A DNA stretch of 64,000 bases from Raphanus sativus (lineage: Eukaryota; Streptophyta; Magnoliopsida; Brassicales; Brassicaceae): the NCBI RefSeq assembly GCF_000801105.2, contig NC_079518.1:21804800-21868799 (forward strand), written 5' to 3'. The notes below the pieces were generated by a model, which saw only the letters and a program-made list of their open reading frames with translations, was not told the DNA's origin and ran no database searches. This document shows, piece after piece, positions 58,570 through 64,000 of the stretch (within the stretch, counting starts at the first letter, position 1; each line of letters opens with the position of its first letter). A program made the translations under genes and the position numbers.

Positions 58570-59569
58570 CTTTTAAAATGCTTAGTGTATTCATAATTTG
58601 ACACATTTCAAAAAACAATAGGAGTATCTGAAATCTAATCTTAAATATATAAAAGTATGTTACTACGCCTAACTAATGGAAAATATGATTTACAATATAT
58701 ATTCTGTAAGCTATTTCATAACAGTTTAATTAAAAAGTAATAATTTTATTTCGTAACTAGTGAAATATTCTCTAATATATTTGTAACTAATGAAATATTC
58801 TTTATTGACAAAAAGTCTTTAAGAATTTTAACCATATAGTATTATTAGTAATAGACGTAGTAGTAAAATCACTAATCACTTACGCAATAGTGATATTTAT
58901 AAAAGAAGAAACAAAACGTCGTCATTTCCAAAATATGAAAAGAAAAAAAGGTCACGGGTTATATTGATGTTCTTGTACGTATATTTATACGAGCCTATAT
59001 TTCTAATTGTTTATTCTATTTTTTATTCTAAAATATAATGTTAAAATTTGTTCAAATAGTATTCTATTTTACTGTAAAAAATAGAATGATAAATAAAAAA
59101 ATAATTTATTACATATTTGAAGTAAACCTATTTTATATTCTATTATAAAGTAAAAATAAAATATCATTGAAACATTTTTATTCTACACTTTATTTTGGAA
59201 TGAAAAATAGAGTAGGACTGAAATACACTAAGTGCGTAAGAATAGAAACGATTTAGGGGTACTGTGACCAAAAAAAAAGAAAAAAAGAAACGATTTAGGG
59301 GTCATGCAATGGTGTGGTGTTGTTACTCAAATGTGTCAGCCTTCTCTGCCACCCATGATGCTCGGAATCTAACTCATCATTGTCACTCATACCATGTTTG
59401 TCTTTTTCTGATAATTGTTTTTTTTTTTCATTTTCCAAATACATATGTGTGAATCTTTTTAAATTAATACACAATCTTTTTTTTTCTTAAAATAAAAATA
59501 CATATTTTTCGTTTGTGTTTAATATTTTTTTTGTCAACCTATTTATTTATTATATTAAAACCAAGTATT
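58305..59569. other. AT-rich stretch with (TA)n microsatellite
   Basis: A (TA)n run lies at about 58530-58564. Around 58990-59220 there are several mirrored TTCTATTTTTTATTC/GAATGAAAAATAGA motifs, hinting at an old MITE. No gene recognised. Confidence 0.45.
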
Positions 59570-60490
59570 ACATAGTTCTGAACATTACATCTTGTTTTCT
59601 TAGATAACTCATCAACCAAACTTAGTCTACTTCTAGGAACATAAGAAAAAGTGTACGTAGTTATTTACTTTGGAAGCTTTCACAATGTCCTGTATTATGG
59701 AGATACACTCCCTGTTACGGACTCTGTTGATGGTTGCTGCAGTAGTATACTGGTTCAATTCATCCACAAGTGATTTACAATCACTCCTAAAGTTAACTTG
59801 CTTAAAAGCATGTCTTCTCATTTGATGTACTGCCATAAGTAATGCCTCAGCTTCAGCTTCTCTTGGCATGTTTGTTGGATGGATTGAGAGGATCCTTGTA
59901 GGTGCTGAATTCTTCCTTGCTATATAAGGACCAGCCAACACCTGCAACCTCCTTATTATATTTCTAAGAGGTATCTACATGACAATAATACTGGCAATCC
60001 ACGGGAACAGCTTTTCGTTCTTCATGTGGGTGCCTGTATAATCTCTCTACTTGTCTGTCCTCCTGATTAGATTGATTATTTGCCTCTTCCCATTGCCCCA
60101 AGTCTCTCAATGCATCATGAATTACTTTAAAGATGTGCTCCCGCTTTTGTTGGAACCGTAAGCTGTTTCGCATCTTCCAAATTTTCCATCCAATATAAAA
60201 GTTAAGATGTTCTCTTTTATCTTTCTTGGCCAAGTGATCATCTCCTTTATGTTTTCATGGGTATCAGTATGCACATTTCTACCTTTGCCAAAGCTTGTAA
60301 GTATAAGTGACCAGATCTCCTTTGTTACTCTACATTCAAAAAGCATATGATTCTGCGTTTCAGGGCATTCTCCACATGTCTGGCAAGAATTATCCACCTT
60401 GATATTTCTTCTTTTCAGATTTTCTGCTACAGGTAAGCCATCATGGATAATTCTCCACCAAAATGTTCTGATTTTTGGAGGAGGTTAAGA
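59570..60490 (-). pseudogene. LINE 3' remnant: zf-RVT and RNase H-like domains
   Basis: On the minus strand a zf-RVT segment (CQTCGECPETQNHMLFEC, preceded by a decayed FWWRII-type stretch up to about 60480) is followed by a linker (IGWKIWKMRNSLRFQQ) and an RNase H-like domain (NMPREAEAEALLMAVHQM, then FRSDCKSLVDELNQY). The pieces are in different frames and the endonuclease/RT part is missing. The subfamily differs from the LINE at 23.8 kb, as its protein sequence is quite distinct. No target duplication identified. Confidence 0.75.
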
Positions 60491-61159
60491 GACCAGATGC
60501 TTGAACAGCTTCTCTTCATCTCTATTGTTATTTCTCTACTCTCTTGCCCTTCTGATCTATGTTGAAAATTGAAAAGTAAAAAAGGAAGGGATAACATTTC
60601 TTATCAAATATTATCATAGTAACTTAAATACTTTTAGACCATTTTTCTTTTGATTAATGGCTCATATAATCTTCTAATATTTAAGCTTTGGATGTTTTTG
60701 AATGTTTACAAACCACAATGCACCGGACAACAATTAATTGTAACAATTATGCTTACATATACCTATATATCTATATGTTCTTATTACAATATCAAAACCG
60801 TACTACAATTCTTTTGCAGTCGTTCTTTGTTTTGTCATTTGAACCTTTAATTGTACACATAATTTATATTATTATCATATGGACTAGACTCTTTAGAAAG
60901 AGACTTTAAATAACAGTGTTCTAGATTTTTTTGGTTGAAATGTTAAAAACAAGGAGGATTTGCCAAAAACGACTCAAAACTTGATTTTGAATATAAAAGT
61001 GTACCTCAACTTCAATAAAGTGAAAATTAACTCAAAATCCTAGTAAAATTACAACAGCCTCTTATGAATAAACAAAAAAACATGTTTTCAGTTTTACCAC
61101 TATAACCCTCTATTAGAGAAGACTTACAAAGAATATTTTGATGAGTGAAAAATTGAAGT
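60491..61159. other. AT-rich spacer
   Basis: No gene seen. The short open frames are chance. Confidence 0.4.
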
Positions 61160-62620
61160 CATGTAATAATAAAAAATTCTCAATGATGTAAATTTAATTT
61201 ATCTGAATTAAATTATTTTCAACATAGATGAGTAAATGTAGATTGGTTCATGAGTCATTGGTTTAGGGTTTGGTAATATAAGTTATAGTATTGTTGGTAT
61301 CTTTAGGGTTAGATTCTGCAATCTACCTTCATTTTTTTTTCAAATTGACCTATATATGTTTAGTAACTATCTAATAATTTGATTTAAACACTTTCTAAGT
61401 TTCTTTTAAGTTTAAAAAGTGTTTTTTTTGCATATTTATTTGATTTTAGGGTCTGGAAAACTCACAGAAGACTTAAAAGAAAGTCTTCCAACACATCTCG
61501 CCTAAATTTTAATAGAATTTAGGGTTCCCGCCTAAATTTTGGAAGAATTAAGGTTTCCCGCCTAAATCAAAGTCTTCCATAAGTCTCTCAAAAGTCTTCC
61601 AGAAGAAGTCTTCTCATGGAGTAGATCTTAAAATAACTAATAAACTTTATAAAAAAAATATTTTCAAAGGGAAAAAATTGAAATCATGTATTAATATTTT
61701 CAAAGGGAAAAATTGAAATCATGTATTAATAAACATTTCTTAAAGATAGAAATTTAGTTTTATTGAATTTGAATTATTTTTAACATAAATGAGTGAATGT
61801 AGACCGAGTCCTGATAGTCTTTGGTTTAGGGTATGGTAACATATGTTGTAGTATTGTTGGTATTTTTAGGGTTAGATTTTGAAATCTTATCTTCTTTAAT
61901 TTTTTTGACCTATATGTGTTTAGTGATTATCTAATAACTGATTTAAACACTTTTAAGTATCTTTTAAGTTTAAGAAATTTTTTTTCTTCTTATTTATTTG
62001 ATTATAGGGTCTAGAAGACTCACAGAAAACTTCCCAAAAACCTTATAGCAATCCCACCTAAATTTTAGCAAAATTTAGAGTTCCCGCCTAAATTTTAGAA
62101 GGATTTAGGTTTTCCGCCTAAATCTAAGTCTTCCAGAAGTCTTTCGGAAGTCTGCCAGAAGAAGTCTTCTTATGATTTAAATCTTAAAAATAATTAATAA
62201 ATTTAATTAAAAAAATTGAAAGGAAAAAATCGAAATCATGTATTCATAACCATTTCTAAATGATGAAAATTTAGTTTTACTAAAAGTGAAATATTTTTAA
62301 CATAGTTGGGTGAATTTACACTGAGTCATGAAGTCTTTGGTTTAGGGTTGGTAACATATCTTATAGTCTTGGTGGTATTTTTAGGGTCATAATTTTAAAT
62401 CTTATCTTTTTAATTACTTTTTAATTTGATTTCTCTGTGATTAGTGACTATCTAATAACTTGATTAAAAAAATTATAAGTTTCTTTTAAGTTTAAAGAAT
62501 GTTTTTTACTATTTAGTTAGTTATTTGATTTTAGGGTCAAAAATACTTTTTCGAAAGTCTTCTCTTAGAAGAATTCCCAAGAAGTCTTCTGTATCGAAAA
62601 TATTTAACTTAATTGAATTT
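61160..62620. repeat. Three diverged tandem units of about 515-565 bp
   Basis: A block containing GGTTTAGGGT, a GTAACATATGTTGTAGTATT-like segment and TTTTTAGGGT recurs with GGTTTAGGG at 61260, 61823 and 62339. Each unit also carries CGCCTAAATTTT motifs and clusters of AGTCTTCCAGAAG. The sequence is non-coding and diverged. It looks like an old local tandem array. Confidence 0.6.
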
Positions 62621-62879
62621 TTATCTCTATATATAAAGAAAATTTACACATTCTCTATATATATAAATGATTGCAACAAAAGTGTAATGTTTCCACTCTT
62701 AAAATATCTAACCTTTATATCCTCTTAAATGATTGCAACAAATATAATATCTTTGCACATCAAAACACCAAACTTTATATCTTTTTTTTTTTTTGGCATA
62801 TGTCTTCTCACTAATTTATTCTCTCTTTGCAGGTTTTTCATTACATGATTCTCATCTTTCACTCTTTTAAAGGTAGATC

Positions 62880-63500
62880 TATAAATTTTGGATATGTATT
62901 TATGTGTTTGTGTATATGTTAGATTCTAAAAAGCTATAGATTCAACCTAGTGTGACTATTTTGTTAATTTTGTAAACATATAATTTTCATTTTTGATTTT
63001 TTTTCTCTCTTTTGAAGTCATTTGATTGTTTTTGAATTTGCAGAGTTTTTTAGATCTGAGATAGACTTTGAAAAGTTTCTCAGAAGACTATCGGAAGATT
63101 TTTTTGGGAAGTCTTCTAATACATTTTATGCTAGAAGACTTCCCATGAAGTTTTCCGAAGTCTTCTTGCCCAAAGTGGTATGAATTTTGGGTATGTATTT
63201 TGTGTATTTTATATATTAGATTCTAAAAAGTTACAAATTCAACCTAATGTGACTGTTTTTTTATTATCTAAACATAAAAAATATTTTGAAGTTTTATCTA
63301 TTTTGAAGTCATTTGAATGTTTTTGACTATGCAGATTTTTCAGATCTGAGACAAATTTTGGAAGATTTCTGAGACAACTTTTGGAAGACTCTCAGAAGAC
63401 TTCTTGGGAAATCATCTAACGTATTTTATGCTAGAAGACTTTCCATGAAGTCTCTAGTAAGTCTTCCAAAGTCTTCTGTCTAAAGTGGTATAAAAGGATG
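62880..63500. repeat. Two diverged tandem units of about 297 bp
   Basis: TTAGATTCTAAAAAG occurs at 62919 and 63216. It is followed in both units by TTCAACCTA, a TTTTGAAGTCATTTGA block, TTCAGATCTGAGA-like sequence, ATTTTATGCTAGAAGACTT and AAAGTGGTAT. The units are rich in AGAAGACTTC motifs like the neighbouring array. Confidence 0.65.
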
Positions 63501-64000
63501 ATGTGAAATGGAGTCCAAGTTTATCTATGTTGAGGAATAATATATAGATGTGTAATAATTTTTTAATGGTCTTTTTATGATTTTTATTTGTACTATTTTA
63601 GTTGTGAATTCTTTTTAAACTTTAAAAGATGTTAATGAAAAGAATGGTAAATATGTTCACGTTTTTCCAAAAGTTCTTGACATCATTAAAGTTATTGATA
63701 CAACATACCAAAAAGTGTTTTTAACCATTGTACCCACTCATCACAAAACAAAACAACACAAAAACTTAGTAAAATTTGCTAAAAATAAGAGAGAAAACTT
63801 CTCAAGAAACCTTAGTTGAATTTACAAAAGATCAGAAATGAATTTTAAGTGAAAGTTGAAATTTTAAATCTCATGGAAGTTAAAAATTATATCTTATGAT
63901 CTAAAAGATACATTTAACCACATGACTTGATATTCTTGAAGTTACTTAACACTTTTTAAAATTAAAAAATACTTTGAAGTTACTTAACACTCTTGAAAAT
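63501..64000. other. AT-rich end of window
   Basis: Nothing recognisable. A short ACTTTGAAGTTACTTAACAC-like duplication occurs around 63940-63995. Confidence 0.4.

Overview
The window is plant nuclear DNA, almost certainly from a Brassica-type crucifer. It is AT-rich, its genes have introns with GT-AG borders, and most of it is transposable elements. The recognisable host genes form a series that, from memory, matches Arabidopsis chromosome 1 in order: ALDH3H1 (At1g44170), a prolamin-like/ECA1-type gene (At1g44191 group), PsbS/NPQ4 (At1g44575), purine permease PUP11 (At1g44750) and a universal-stress-protein-like gene (At1g44760). Many intervening genes are absent, as expected for a fractionated Brassica subgenome. 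This Arabidopsis region lies on the long arm near the centromere, which fits the repeat load.

Layout. 0-0.7 kb: first exon of ALDH3H1 (minus strand), with a minus-strand Helitron (1.04-3.17 kb) in its upstream region. 3.3-8 kb: a long-inverted-repeat element with a telomere-like core, a GGATATCC-rich element and a decayed LINE. 9.36-10.65 kb: a two-exon secreted proline-rich prolamin-like gene. 14.3-18.7 kb: a MITE, an intact four-exon PsbS gene (265 aa) and an intact two-exon PUP11 gene (359 aa). 18.76-21.0 kb: a Helitron starting 59 bp past the PUP11 stop, with an exact-length 325-bp tandem duplication of its 5' end. 22-36 kb: degenerate tandem repeats, a 5'-truncated LINE with a 12-bp target duplication, a hAT-like element containing a nested Helitron, a Mutator-type MITE with a 9-bp target duplication, another complete Helitron and a retroposon-like block.

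36.1-46 kb holds the dispersed remains of a USP-like gene on the minus strand. Its apparent intron is filled by a complete TRIM, a cluster of nested Helitrons and a Ty1/copia element (copia-1). 46.5-58 kb is nearly all transposon: a second telomere-like foldback element split by copia-2, then copia-3 on the plus strand, which has a striking array of stem-loops in its leader. 58-64 kb holds a short exon-like remnant of an unrecognised gene, a LINE remnant and degenerate tandem repeats rich in GAAGACTTC-like motifs.

The intact genes are unrelated neighbours and not a pathway: PsbS triggers photoprotective energy dissipation, PUP11 is a purine/cytokinin-type carrier, ALDH3H1 detoxifies aldehydes, and the prolamin-like protein is probably a secreted reproductive-tissue peptide. 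No CRISPR, rRNA gene or functional tRNA gene was seen. The most unusual structures are the copia-3 leader stem-loop array, the two foldback elements with telomere-like cores, the tandemly repeated Helitron 5' ends, and the USP-like gene taken apart by nested insertions.
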